Part shown: positions 25,815-34,862 of the stretch, piece after piece | How the letters are laid out: the number at the start of each line of letters is the position of its first letter | How positions within the stretch are numbered: position 1 is the stretch's first letter | From: Methanobrevibacter ruminantium | Lineage (GTDB): Archaea; Methanobacteriota; Methanobacteria; Methanobacteriales; Methanobacteriaceae | DNA length: 51,481 nt | NCBI RefSeq assembly: GCF_016294135.1 | Contig: NZ_JAEDCO010000008.1 | Location: 1-51,481, forward strand | Direction: 5' to 3' | Translations under genes and position numbers: made by a program | Notes under the pieces: generated by a model | Told to the model about the DNA's origin: nothing | What the model saw: the letters and a program-made list of their open reading frames with translations, nothing else | Database searches by the model: none

Positions 25815-28800
25815 TTATTTTCCAGATTCAACTATTTTCATAAGTTTTTCTGAAACTTGAACAATTTCTTTTTTACCAAATGCCTTAGCTATTCTTCTTA
25901 TTGCATCCAGATTCCTTACATAAGCATCAAGCCATGAGAAAATGTCTCCAGGATATGTTTGGATTTGATATTCCTTAAGAAGAGAGTTGGAAATATCAAT
26001 TGGATCCTTTCCATTCAACCTTTGATTTATTATATAATAGGAAATTCCCCTTTGGAGGCATTCACAGAATGGTCTTTCATTGCAGTCACATCTTAGGAAA
26101 TCAATTTGAATCTTAAGCAATGCATCCTGGAATTTCTTGTCAATCTTTGATATTGCCTCTCCAGATGATATTATATCCAATGTGGATTCAGCAAACAGCC
26201 TTGTTGAGAAATTCATCTTCAATGCACTAATGATTTGCTTATGAACAACAGGAGCCAAATAAGCGTTTTCAAACAATTCCAAATCAAGAGCTATTGACTG
26301 CACTTTCAATAAGTCATTTGAATTGACTTCATCCTTAGTCATCTTTTCATGAATGTCTGAGAAGATGTTTTCCTTAAACTTTATCTGCTTGACTGCTGCA
26401 GAATTATTGTTTTTCTTACCTTTAGACTTATTTGAAGTTTTCTTATTATAGATTACATCTGACTTATTATCCTTTTTAGATGATTTGTAATCATTCTTCT
26501 TATTTTCAATATTGGAATCATCATCAGAAGATTTGTAATCCTTGGACTGATTCAATCCATTGAAATAATCAGCAATATTATCAATATACTTGCTGGTTTT
26601 AGATTCCTTTTTAGTCTCTTTTTTCACTGGCTTTTCATCCACTCCATCTTCAACAATGAACTTGATTCCAGAACTTTGATTATCTTGAGACTCTTTAGGT
26701 TCCTTAAATTCTATATGTTCTTTAGGTTTATCTTCCTTATGTTTAATGGATTTTTCCTTAATCCTATTTTCTTTTGATTTATGAGACTTATTCTTGTTCA
26801 TCTTATCTTTTTTAGACTTGTTTTTCTTTTTATTGTCCTTTTTAACTTTTTCTTTAGTCTCTTTCTTATCCTTGTTATCCTTGTTATCCTTTTTATCCTT
26901 TTTATCCTTTTTATCCTTTTTAGAACTGTCTTTAGACTTAGACTTGTTCTTAATTCTCTTGTTTTTCTTTAAAGCATTCTCATTATCTTCATCAATCTTT
27001 TCAGAAAGCAACCTTAGCTCTTTCAGATTGGTCTTAAAGAATGGCTTCTTATAATAATAACTTAAGTAATGTGGATCGTTAATGGAATCCTTAATGATAA
27101 CACCATCATCCACAGATAAAAATGACATTGCAACTGCCCTACCGAAACGAGTTGTGTCAATTGTATCGTCCGCATGTATATTTATTGCATCCTTATCTTC
27201 AAGTTCATCAAGTGCTGTCATTATATCCATTGGAACCGGAATATTTTGATAGAATTCATCGACATCCTTCACTTTCCTTAAGGACTTTGATGATATATCA
27301 GCAAGTATCTGTTCAAGTGATCCATCCTCTGTATAATCCACATAAATATCCTCAACATCACTTTCAAGTAGGTCAAGTGCAACAACCTCTTCACTTTCAT
27401 TGTCAAACTCACTGCCTATCTCTGGAACTAGATAGATTACACCCCTGTCATGGTATGTTGGCCTACCTGCCCTACCTAACATCTGTGAAAATTCGTTAGG
27501 GGTAATCCATTTGTTACCCATAAGCAATGACTCGAATATTACTTGTGATGCTGGGAAATCCACCCCCGCTGCAAGTGCTGCAGTTGTAACTACCGCTGCA
27601 ATCTTACCTTTGGAAAAGTCCTTTTCAATCTTTTCCTTCTTGAAGTAGGACAAACCTGCGTGATATGCTGAAGCATTGATTCCTTTTCCAGATAGGAAAT
27701 TAGCTATCCTATGGGTTTTTCTTCTTGAGTTTGTAAATATCAGTGTTTGGCCCTTGAATCCTTTAGAGGATGTGCTGTAATACTCCCTTTGGACCAATTT
27801 TCTCATGATTATTCTTCTTTGGACATCTCCCCTTACAAAGACAATATGCCTTTCAAGTGGGACAGGACGCTCCTTATACTGGACAAGCTTCATATTGAAG
27901 TCATTTGCCAAGTCCTGTGGATTCTTTATTGTAGCGGACAATCCAATTACTTGAGTCTTAGGGAATATATGTTCAATCCTTTTTATCAATCCATTTAACC
28001 TGAGACCCCTTTCCTCATCTGAAATTGTATGGATCTCATCTATCAAAACAAGCCCTAAGTCCTTTAATGCATCAGAATCGCCAGCCCTTAACATAAAGTC
28101 GATTCCCTCGTATGTACCGACAACAATATCTGCATCCTGAATATTGGAATTAGGTAACTTAAGCTCTCCTTTAGCTTGAATACGATTCATACCAACTTTA
28201 ATAGCTACCTTAAGGCCTAAAGGTTCATATCTCTTTTTGAAATCCCTATACTTTTGGTTTGCAAGCGCTACAAGTGGTGTTAAAAAGAGGAATTTCTTAC
28301 CGTTCAATGCCTTTGGAATACCTGCAATCTCTCCAACCAATGTCTTTCCACTACCGGTTGCTGATACAACCAATAGGTTTTCACCTTTCAATAATCCTTC
28401 CCTGATCGCTAAATATTGAACTGGAAGAAGATAATCGTTTTTCTCTTTCAATATAACTTGCTTGAACTCTTCAGGTATCTTAAGCCTTTTCATGGCTATT
28501 TTTGGAATCTTATCATCATGTACCTTCACTCTATCAAACAATGTCAAGTCTGTGTGGGCCAATGGGTCAAACCTTGGTGAAAGCATTTCCAAAACGTCAT
28601 CAAGACTGCCTGTCTTTTCAAGCACTCTCTTGAAGTTCCTGAATACCTTCTTGTCATATCCCCTAAGCTGAAGCTCCCTTTTTATTGTATTTTCTGCACA
28701 GGTCTTGCAGATCAATTGGTCATGATAGAGATATGAAAAGTCTGAATTGATTATTGTGACTTCCCCTTCGAAACTGCAATGCTGGCAGATGTTAGTGAAT

Positions 28801-29090
28801 CTGACCTTTATGTTGTTCTGCTTTAGGAAAGCCTCCAGCTTTTCATCCTTGTCTGCCAAGAAAACAGCTTGGGAACGCAATAGGTTGATTGCCTTTGAAG
28901 GAGGATAAAGCTTATCTTCCTTTTCATCCTTGACTACAAAACGGTTTATGGAAATGTAGCCATCCTCATCATTTTCCTTAAACTTCAATACGCCAATGAA
29001 TTCTGGCTTACGCTTTGTATTTAAAGCCCCTTTAGGACTTCCAATAGGATACATTTCCCAAGTCTTTTTCTTTTTGCTTAAAACTATCAT
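25815..29090 (-). CDS. Ski2-like DEAD/DEAH helicase with Lys-rich insert
   Basis: 1091 residues. A Zn-ribbon-like CQHC...CKTC lies near residues 98-131. The superfamily 2 core then follows: ATGSGKT (motif I, about 245), LIDEIHT (II), LSAT (III), a second RecA domain with TNSRRKTHR, and QMLGRAGRP (VI). Residues about 700-900 are a lysine/asparagine/serine/aspartate-rich low-complexity insert built partly from KDK/KDN triplets. The conserved C-terminal domain (FENAYLAPVVHKQIISALKM; CDCNERPFCEC cysteine cluster) resumes after it. It resembles the methanogen helicase family with DUF5814. Likely RNA or DNA remodelling; substrate unknown. A TTTATATAAAC-type box lies near 29121-29131. Confidence 0.85.
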   Translation of the reverse strand: MIVLSKKKKTWEMYPIGSPKGALNTKRKPEFIGVLKFKENDEDGYISINRFVVKDEKEDKLYPPSKAINLLRSQAVFLADKDEKLEAFLKQNNIKVRFTNICQHCSFEGEVTIINSDFSYLYHDQLICKTCAENTIKRELQLRGYDKKVFRNFKRVLEKTGSLDDVLEMLSPRFDPLAHTDLTLFDRVKVHDDKIPKIAMKRLKIPEEFKQVILKEKNDYLLPVQYLAIREGLLKGENLLVVSATGSGKTLVGEIAGIPKALNGKKFLFLTPLVALANQKYRDFKKRYEPLGLKVAIKVGMNRIQAKGELKLPNSNIQDADIVVGTYEGIDFMLRAGDSDALKDLGLVLIDEIHTISDEERGLRLNGLIKRIEHIFPKTQVIGLSATIKNPQDLANDFNMKLVQYKERPVPLERHIVFVRGDVQRRIIMRKLVQREYYSTSSKGFKGQTLIFTNSRRKTHRIANFLSGKGINASAYHAGLSYFKKEKIEKDFSKGKIAAVVTTAALAAGVDFPASQVIFESLLMGNKWITPNEFSQMLGRAGRPTYHDRGVIYLVPEIGSEFDNESEEVVALDLLESDVEDIYVDYTEDGSLEQILADISSKSLRKVKDVDEFYQNIPVPMDIMTALDELEDKDAINIHADDTIDTTRFGRAVAMSFLSVDDGVIIKDSINDPHYLSYYYKKPFFKTNLKELRLLSEKIDEDNENALKKNKRIKNKSKSKDSSKKDKKDKKDKKDNKDNKDKKETKEKVKKDNKKKNKSKKDKMNKNKSHKSKENRIKEKSIKHKEDKPKEHIEFKEPKESQDNQSSGIKFIVEDGVDEKPVKKETKKESKTSKYIDNIADYFNGLNQSKDYKSSDDDSNIENKKNDYKSSKKDNKSDVIYNKKTSNKSKGKKNNNSAAVKQIKFKENIFSDIHEKMTKDEVNSNDLLKVQSIALDLELFENAYLAPVVHKQIISALKMNFSTRLFAESTLDIISSGEAISKIDKKFQDALLKIQIDFLRCDCNERPFCECLQRGISYYIINQRLNGKDPIDISNSLLKEYQIQTYPGDIFSWLDAYVRNLDAIRRIAKAFGKKEIVQVSEKLMKIVESGK
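26866..26920 (-). repeat. 9-bp tandem repeat coding KDK/KDN in the helicase insert
   Basis: About six head-to-tail copies of a 9-bp unit (TTATCCTTT or TTATCCTTG on the plus strand) encode a run of Lys-Asp-Lys/Asn. In-frame slippage can change its length without breaking the helicase gene. Confidence 0.7.
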
Positions 29091-29289
29091 TGATAAAATT
29101 CCCTATTTTTATTATAAATTTTTATATAAACATTATAGTTTAAATTATATTTTTAATAGTTTAAAAAGATTAAGACAAAAATAAATGAATTTTGAAAAAA
29201 ATTAAGAGACATGAATAAAATTATTAGTTAAATATTAAAAAAGATAAAATAAAAAAATAAGATAAATAAGATAAAAAAGAGCTATAAAA

Positions 29290-30318
29290 CTACTCTTCCA
29301 ATAAAATAATGTTTTTAGGATTTATCTTAATGTAATCAGGAACAATGAATTCATGCTCATGAATCTGCTTGTCATATTTCCACCATAATCCATTTGCCAA
29401 GGTTATCTCCCATTCAAAAGGCATTTCTATCTTTGTTGAACCTAATGTATCAAATGCATTCAAGTCATCCTCTTTAGCAGAAGAGAAATCGTGAGCCCTT
29501 ATTCCAATATGTGTAATATTAGGTGAGAGCTTTTTAGAGACTTCAAGCTCAAGTCCCCAATCCAATGACTTTACATGATAATCATCAATGATTTCAATTC
29601 TAGAGATGTTCTTACATCCTGTAAGCCTTGCAACCTGAACCTTTCCAGGATTTTCAAATATTTGATATGTTTCTCCTTTTGCAATGATCTTACCATTATC
29701 CAATACTATTAGCTCATCACAAAACTGGAATGCCTCGTCACGATTATGAGTGACCATAATGGAAAATCCATCGAAATCCTTTAATGAATTGACAAGCTCA
29801 AGACGCAATTGCTCCTTTAGAAAAGTGTCCATAGCGCTGAAAGGCTCATCCAACAATATGACATCTGGACCATAAGCCATTATACGAGCCAATGCAACCC
29901 TTTGCTGCTGACCCCCAGACAATTGGCGAGGATATCTCTTTTCAAGACCATTCAAATGAAAACGCTTAATGATCTCAGATAAATAATTCTTGTCATAATC
30001 CTTTCCTAATCCTATTGCAATATTTTCCTCTACAGTCATGTTTGGAAATAGTGCATAATTCTGGAACAGGTAACCGACATTTCTTTTTTGAGGCTTTAAA
30101 TTAGTCTTATTACTTGAATCAAAATAAACAGTATCATTTAAGCTTATAACCCCTTCATCAGGATTTACAATACCTGCAATGGATTTCAAGGTCATGCTCT
30201 TTCCACAACCAGAAGGACCGAGAATACCTAAACGCTTGTTTTTCAATTCAAAATCAACATCCAAATCAAATTCCTTAAGTTCCTTTTGGATATTTACCTT
30301 TAACATTTTACCGCTCAT
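29290..30318 (-). CDS. modC: Molybdate/tungstate ABC transporter ATPase
   Basis: 342 residues. Walker A GPSGCGKS (33-40), Q-loop LFQNYALFP, signature LSGGQQQRVALARI, Walker B VILLDEPFSAMD and switch H in VTHNRDE are complete. The C-terminal part (about 235-342) fits a TOBE-like regulatory domain. It is the last gene of modABC and powers uptake of molybdate or tungstate for formylmethanofuran and formate dehydrogenases. Tungstate preference cannot be excluded from sequence. Confidence 0.88.
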   Translation of the reverse strand: MSGKMLKVNIQKELKEFDLDVDFELKNKRLGILGPSGCGKSMTLKSIAGIVNPDEGVISLNDTVYFDSSNKTNLKPQKRNVGYLFQNYALFPNMTVEENIAIGLGKDYDKNYLSEIIKRFHLNGLEKRYPRQLSGGQQQRVALARIMAYGPDVILLDEPFSAMDTFLKEQLRLELVNSLKDFDGFSIMVTHNRDEAFQFCDELIVLDNGKIIAKGETYQIFENPGKVQVARLTGCKNISRIEIIDDYHVKSLDWGLELEVSKKLSPNITHIGIRAHDFSSAKEDDLNAFDTLGSTKIEMPFEWEITLANGLWWKYDKQIHEHEFIVPDYIKINPKNIILLEE

Positions 30319-30395
30319 AATCCTTCCTCATGAATATAAAAATAGAATTAGCAAATAATAATTTTAATTTAGATTTCTTTATTAAATAAATTACT

Positions 30396-31076
30396 TTAAT
30401 CATATCTCCATTGCTTTTCCTTACGTAAAGTGACATAATCCATAATGAAAATAACAATGAATGCAATGAAAACAATGACTATAACATAACCAAATGCCTC
30501 TCCCATATTACCTGCAGCCACTTCTGAATAAACAGCCATAGGAAGTGTTCTTGTTTGTCCTGCAATGTTTCCTGCAAGCATAGCTGTTGCACCGAACTCC
30601 CCTAAACCACGTGCATAAGCAAGAATTCCACCACTGAGTATTCCCGGCAATGCATTTGCAAATGCAACTTTCCAGAATATATTCCATTCAGACATTCCCA
30701 ATGTACGTCCTGCATCCAATAGGTCTGAATCTATTTGCTCAAATGCACCTCGAGCAGAACGGTACATCAATGGAAAAGACATAACCACTGCTGCAATTAC
30801 AGTTGCAGGCCATGAGAAAGCTATTTTGTATGCAAAAAAGTCTATAAAAAAGCTTCCTATAGGTCCTCTTACACCAAAAATCCATAATAAAAAGAAACCC
30901 ACTACAGTAGGAGGCAATACAAGAGGCAATGTGAATATGCCATCTAATATAATCTTTCCAGTGTCATTTTTCATCTTCACAAGCCCCCAAGCGACAATCA
31001 AACCTACAAAAAAGGTTATGAAAATTGAAACGCTTGCGGTTTTCATTGAAATGAAAATTGGGGACCAATCTGTCAT
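30396..31076 (-). CDS. modB: Molybdate/tungstate ABC transporter permease
   Basis: 226 residues, about five membrane helices. It carries the permease EAA-type loop with GRTLGMSEWNIFWKVAFANA and ending GGILAYARGLGEFGATAML, the usual molybdate permease sequence. Forms the channel with the ModC ATPase (gap 77 bases) and receives substrate from ModA. It is separated from modA by 222 bases that hold two hairpins and T runs. Confidence 0.9.
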   Translation of the reverse strand: MTDWSPIFISMKTASVSIFITFFVGLIVAWGLVKMKNDTGKIILDGIFTLPLVLPPTVVGFFLLWIFGVRGPIGSFFIDFFAYKIAFSWPATVIAAVVMSFPLMYRSARGAFEQIDSDLLDAGRTLGMSEWNIFWKVAFANALPGILSGGILAYARGLGEFGATAMLAGNIAGQTRTLPMAVYSEVAAGNMGEAFGYVIVIVFIAFIVIFIMDYVTLRKEKQWRYD

Positions 31077-31221
31077 GTAATATTCTCCTTAATTAATATT
31101 AAATTATTCAATCGATATGATAGATAATATATTTCTTTTTAATTCTTATTAATATTTGCATAATAATTAGGTAAAATATTAGATAAATAATTTAATATTA
31201 ACTAAAAATTTTAAAAAAAAG

Positions 31222-31288
31222 TGGTTATTCACATGAATAATCCAATATTAAGTTTTTTTTAATATTTTTATTATTCACATGAATAAGT
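31222..31288 (-). promoter_or_regulatory. Twin palindromes between modA and modB
   Basis: TTATTCA-CA-TGAATAA occurs at 31223-31238 and again at 31271-31286, 48 bases apart, with an A/T hairpin AATATTA...TAATATT between. On the minus strand the distal copy is followed by CC, AC and eight T residues, as in a terminator. Either a partial terminator lowering modBC relative to modA, or paired operators. Confidence 0.5.
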
Positions 31289-31298
31289 GATACTGAAT

Positions 31299-32108
31299 CT
31301 ACTCGTGAAGAGTGAATCCATATTCAACGAATTTATCTTTAGCTTCTTGGCTTTCCAAGAAGTCCATGAATTCAGCTGCTGCTTCTGAGTTTTTGGAATC
31401 TTTTAATTGAGCAATAGGATAAATAACTGGAGTGTCTAAAGCATCTTCTGGTGCTTCACAGACGACTTTTACATCATCAGTGGATTTAGCATCAGTAGCG
31501 TATACAATACCACATTCAGCAGACCCTTGAGCTACTTGGTTCAATACTGCAGTTACATCAGTACCTAAGGAAAATTTGGATTCAATTTGATCGTATATTC
31601 CGAGGTTGGTTAAGATTTCTTCTGCGTATTGTCCTGCAGGTACGGATTCAGGGTCACCGATAGCAATGTTTCCTTCAACATTTGCTAAATCTTCAAATGA
31701 AGTGATGTTGGAGTCTGAATCAGCAGGTACGATCAATACAACTTTGTTTTCCAAGAATTGGAGGTTTGTATCATTGTCAACTAAACCTTCATCAGCTAAA
31801 GCATTCATTTGCTTGTTAGCAGCAGACATGAACACATCTGCCTCTAAACCGTTTTCAATTTGAGTTTGCAAGTCACCACTGGAAGCGTAAGTTGGAGTGA
31901 CCTTTACGCCAGGGTATTTTTCTTCAAACATAGGAATTAATTCATCATCAAATACATTTTTTAAACTAGCTGCTGCAGCTAAATTGACTTCTTGTCCATT
32001 TAAGTCTGGTTCACCAGTTATAAAGTCAAACCAGCCAGCAGAACATGAACCTACACTAATAACAGCTATTAATGCTAAAACAGCAATCATCAAAGCTTTT
32101 CTATTCAT
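31299..32108 (-). CDS. modA: Molybdate/tungstate-binding lipoprotein
   Basis: 269 residues starting MNRKALMIAVLALIAVISVG, a signal peptide ending in the lipobox-like VGSC. The mature protein has the family's AAAASLKNVFDD oxyanion loop, YASSGDLQTQIENGLEADV and GDPESVPAGQYAEE, which place serines around the bound oxyanion. ATG 32108 follows AAAGGAG; the longer frame to 32141 is not used. It captures molybdate or tungstate outside the membrane and delivers it to ModB. Confidence 0.92.
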   Translation of the reverse strand: MNRKALMIAVLALIAVISVGSCSAGWFDFITGEPDLNGQEVNLAAAASLKNVFDDELIPMFEEKYPGVKVTPTYASSGDLQTQIENGLEADVFMSAANKQMNALADEGLVDNDTNLQFLENKVVLIVPADSDSNITSFEDLANVEGNIAIGDPESVPAGQYAEEILTNLGIYDQIESKFSLGTDVTAVLNQVAQGSAECGIVYATDAKSTDDVKVVCEAPEDALDTPVIYPIAQLKDSKNSEAAAEFMDFLESQEAKDKFVEYGFTLHE

Positions 32109-32457
32109 ATATATTCTCCTTTTTAATATTATAAAAGACAATCAAATATTAAATCAAAAATTTGAAGTGAAAGAACTTTTAAATATCCTTTATGCAATAA
32201 CTTTCACTATCGAATGATAATGACTTTCATCATTACTTAACCTTGTTATTTACTGATTTAATGTTATTTGATTACTAATAGTATTTTATTTTCTAATGAT
32301 ATATAAATGTTTTCATATCGATTTTGAGAACAATTTCACATCGAATATAAAAAGAATTGCTATTTTAAAAAAATAGGATAATTTGAAAAATAAAAAAAGA
32401 AGAGAAGAAAAAAATAAATGTATTAAATTAAATGTAAAAAATTAAATGTATGAAAAA
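32109..32457. other. Leader/promoter region upstream of modA
   Basis: No gene. It contains an imperfect palindrome AATGAT...ATCATT at 32213-32234 and a repeated ACTTTCA word (near 32201 and 32223) that could bind a molybdate-responsive regulator. A TTTATATATC box on the minus strand lies near 32300-32310. The remainder, toward 32457, is the A-rich 3' flank of the LUD gene. Confidence 0.4.
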
Positions 32458-33684
32458 TTAATAAGGGGATCCATTATCCTTAATGTTATTCCTTATTCTT
32501 TTGTGTTGGTCCTTTGAAAGCCCCTCTTTTTGAGTTGTATTTCTAAGACCCTCAATTATTTCATATGTTGGGGTGAGAACTGGACAATTCTCTGTGCACA
32601 TGCCACATAATGTACACATGTACAAGCCAGAATCAACACTTACTTGATTATCCTTTAGGTATTTACTCATTGCAACACCACGACCACCTAAATAGCTATG
32701 ATAACCAAATTCATTCCCTAAAATATTATAAACAGGACAGCTTACAATGCAATTTCCACAGCCAATGCACCAAAGGCATTCATCAATAGATTCCTTTCTG
32801 CCGTTATCAAGCAGAACAACAGCTACCTTTTCTGCTCCATACATATTCTTTAGAAGCTTTTTTTCAATATCGGCAGTTTTAGAAGGGCCTGAAACTATAT
32901 TCATATATGAAGTCAAAGGATTTCCAGTTGCATAAGCGGTTTCAAGTTTTGCAATTGAAACTGAATCCTCTACAAATGGAACCAACTTATCGATTCCTGC
33001 AAGGACAATGTGAAGTTTTTTGTTTTGAACAAGACTTATATTTCCTTCATTATGAACCATTAAGATGGAACCGTCCTCGGCAGCTATTGAATTAGAACCG
33101 CTAATTCCAATTGAGGACTTTTCAAGAAGTTTCAAAACATCTTCCCTAACTGCTTCCATAATTGGTCTTGGAACAGCAGGCAAATCCAAATCCATAGCTT
33201 CATTGACAATGTCTGCAATATCCTTAACAGTCAAATGGGAAGCGGGACCAGTTGGATGAACAGGACTATTGTCATCCTTTTTCAATTGTAAAATCCTGTC
33301 ACCTAAATCGGTTTCTATTATTTTCATGCCATGGGATTCTAAAAACTCACTTGCATTGATTTCACGCAAGGTATTTGATTTGGACTTTGCAATATAGACC
33401 TCATTTTTATCTAAATTGCTTGATTCAATCTCTTTATTGATTAAATCCAACAATATTTTCCTTGCCTCTTCCTCATCATGTGCATAAAAGCAATCAATGT
33501 CATTTTCCTTAAAGCTTTCCTTTGCAATAGCTATAAGCTCTTCATTGTTTTCTATTGCATCCTTTCTGATGCCTATAACTCTTTTTTGAAGAGCCTGAAT
33601 TTTAGGAGACTCTGCGAGAGGTTCAATCTTTTTCTTTAGATTATTGAACACTTTTCTCATTGATTCAATTTCTTCCTCTTTCAT
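32458..33684 (-). CDS. LUD-domain iron-sulfur protein (LutB/LldF-like)
   Basis: 408 residues. An N-terminal LUD domain (about 40-280, with GPSKTADIE and ASEFLESHGMKIIETDLG) is followed by a ferredoxin-like 4Fe-4S pair: CLWCIGCGNCIVSCP near 310 and CTLCGMCTENCP near 360. This is the layout of LutB/LldF, an electron-carrying subunit of lactate oxidation complexes. It overlaps the CCG-protein gene by ATGA, so the two are translationally coupled. No lactate dehydrogenase FAD subunit is nearby; in a methanogen the pair may act in another redox reaction with heterodisulfide reductase-like chemistry. Confidence 0.85.
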   Translation of the reverse strand: MKEEEIESMRKVFNNLKKKIEPLAESPKIQALQKRVIGIRKDAIENNEELIAIAKESFKENDIDCFYAHDEEEARKILLDLINKEIESSNLDKNEVYIAKSKSNTLREINASEFLESHGMKIIETDLGDRILQLKKDDNSPVHPTGPASHLTVKDIADIVNEAMDLDLPAVPRPIMEAVREDVLKLLEKSSIGISGSNSIAAEDGSILMVHNEGNISLVQNKKLHIVLAGIDKLVPFVEDSVSIAKLETAYATGNPLTSYMNIVSGPSKTADIEKKLLKNMYGAEKVAVVLLDNGRKESIDECLWCIGCGNCIVSCPVYNILGNEFGYHSYLGGRGVAMSKYLKDNQVSVDSGLYMCTLCGMCTENCPVLTPTYEIIEGLRNTTQKEGLSKDQHKRIRNNIKDNGSPY

Positions 33685-34379
33685 TGAATCTCCTCCTCTT
33701 CCATATTTTTCAAAACGAATTCGGATAAATCCAAGACTTCCAAATCATCACCATTTTGACTTAAATTCAATTTGCAAAATGGACAAGCACTTACCAATAA
33801 GTCAGCATCAGTTTCCTTTGCTTCCTTGATTCTCAATCCAGCAATTGAATTGGACAATTCGCCATAAGCGGATTTCACTCCACCTCCAGAGCCACAGCAT
33901 CTTGCCTTTTCCCTATTGTTTTCCATTTCAACCAAATTAGAAATGGAATTGATTACATTGCGGGGAGCTTCATATTCTCCAGCATGCCTTCCTAAATGAC
34001 AGGAATCATGATATGTGACCTTTAAGTCCTTATTGCCTTTAAGATTGATTTTATTTTCCTTAATCAATTGCTCCAATAGCTGAGAAATGTGAATAACCTT
34101 TAAATCAACACCAAGGTACTTCTTATAATCTTCCTTCAATGTCTTATAACAGCCTGCACATGAAGTTAGAATGGTCTTTCCTTCAAAATCATCTAAATTC
34201 CCATTCATCTGTTCAATGGCATCATCTAAAAAACCAGTTCTTAAAAGTACAGATCCACAGCATTTTTCGTCTTCTAAAGTTTCATAATCTATTTTTGCTA
34301 TCTTTAAAATCCTTTCTGTAGCCTTGCTGATTGAAGTTAATTTCTCTCTAGCTGTACATCCTCTAAAATACAATAACAT
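33681..34379 (-). CDS. CCG-domain protein (LutA/HdrB-like)
   Basis: 232 residues with two cysteine-rich CCG motifs: EKCCGSVLLRTG with SCAGCYKTL, and ARCCGSGGGVK with SACPFCKLN. Such domains bind unusual 4Fe-4S clusters, as in HdrB and in LutA/GlpC proteins. It lies just upstream of, and overlaps, the LUD gene, forming a two-subunit oxidoreductase. Electron donor and acceptor are unknown. Confidence 0.88.
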   Translation of the reverse strand: MLLYFRGCTAREKLTSISKATERILKIAKIDYETLEDEKCCGSVLLRTGFLDDAIEQMNGNLDDFEGKTILTSCAGCYKTLKEDYKKYLGVDLKVIHISQLLEQLIKENKINLKGNKDLKVTYHDSCHLGRHAGEYEAPRNVINSISNLVEMENNREKARCCGSGGGVKSAYGELSNSIAGLRIKEAKETDADLLVSACPFCKLNLSQNGDDLEVLDLSEFVLKNMEEEEIQ

Positions 34380-34466
34380 ATTTTAACCTTAATAAATATA
34401 AAAAAATTATTTAATCCAATCCATAAACTGAAAACTAATTTTAATTAAAAAAAATAATTGAGGAAA

Positions 34467-34838
34467 TCATTCCTCTTCATTATCAATATCTTCCAATTTG
34501 ATTTCATCCTTTATTGCTAATGCCCTGACAAGTTCAGTTGTATTCCTATTCAACTCATCGATTTTCACATACAATCTAAAAATCGCATAAACTAGAATAC
34601 CGTATCCAAGAACAAGAAGTAAATCCAATCCTCTGCCAAAACCGAAGAATCCTGCAAGAGGGTCACTGAATCTAGGGGCAAAAGCAAAGAAATTAACAAT
34701 AATACATATAAGAATACATAATCCAAATGAAGCTGGAGTGATCTTCTTAACTCTTAATCTCCTATAGAAGAAAATAAGGAATAGTATGCTTGCAATAATT
34801 AATAAAATCTGATATGTGCGAAATGGACCTATAATAAT
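34467..34838 (-). CDS. DUF2304 membrane protein, apparent ATT start
   Basis: An uninterrupted frame of about 123 codons ending at TGA 34467-34469, with no ATG, GTG or TTG in its first half. Reading from ATT 34836-34838 it begins IIIGPFRTYQILLIIASILF, continues through a basic loop (YRRLRVKKITPAS), further hydrophobic helices with PRFSDPLAGFFGFGRGLD, and an acidic helical tail (YVKIDELNRN..., ending EDIDNEEE). This is the DUF2304 layout. It lies 24 bases after a GT2 glycosyltransferase gene, the usual DUF2304 partner, and AAGGAAGTG supplies a ribosome binding site. Probably an accessory to lipid-linked sugar transfer. The start codon is ATT or ATA, or a base was misread. Confidence 0.75.
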   Translation of the reverse strand: MIIGPFRTYQILLIIASILFLIFFYRRLRVKKITPASFGLCILICIIVNFFAFAPRFSDPLAGFFGFGRGLDLLLVLGYGILVYAIFRLYVKIDELNRNTTELVRALAIKDEIKLEDIDNEEE

Positions 34839-34862
34839 AACACTTCCTTAATTATATTCTAA

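Noticed and set aside
26781..27054. Leucine/phenylalanine-rich frames opposite the helicase insert
   Set aside because: They are the complement of the lysine-rich repeat and have no start signals.
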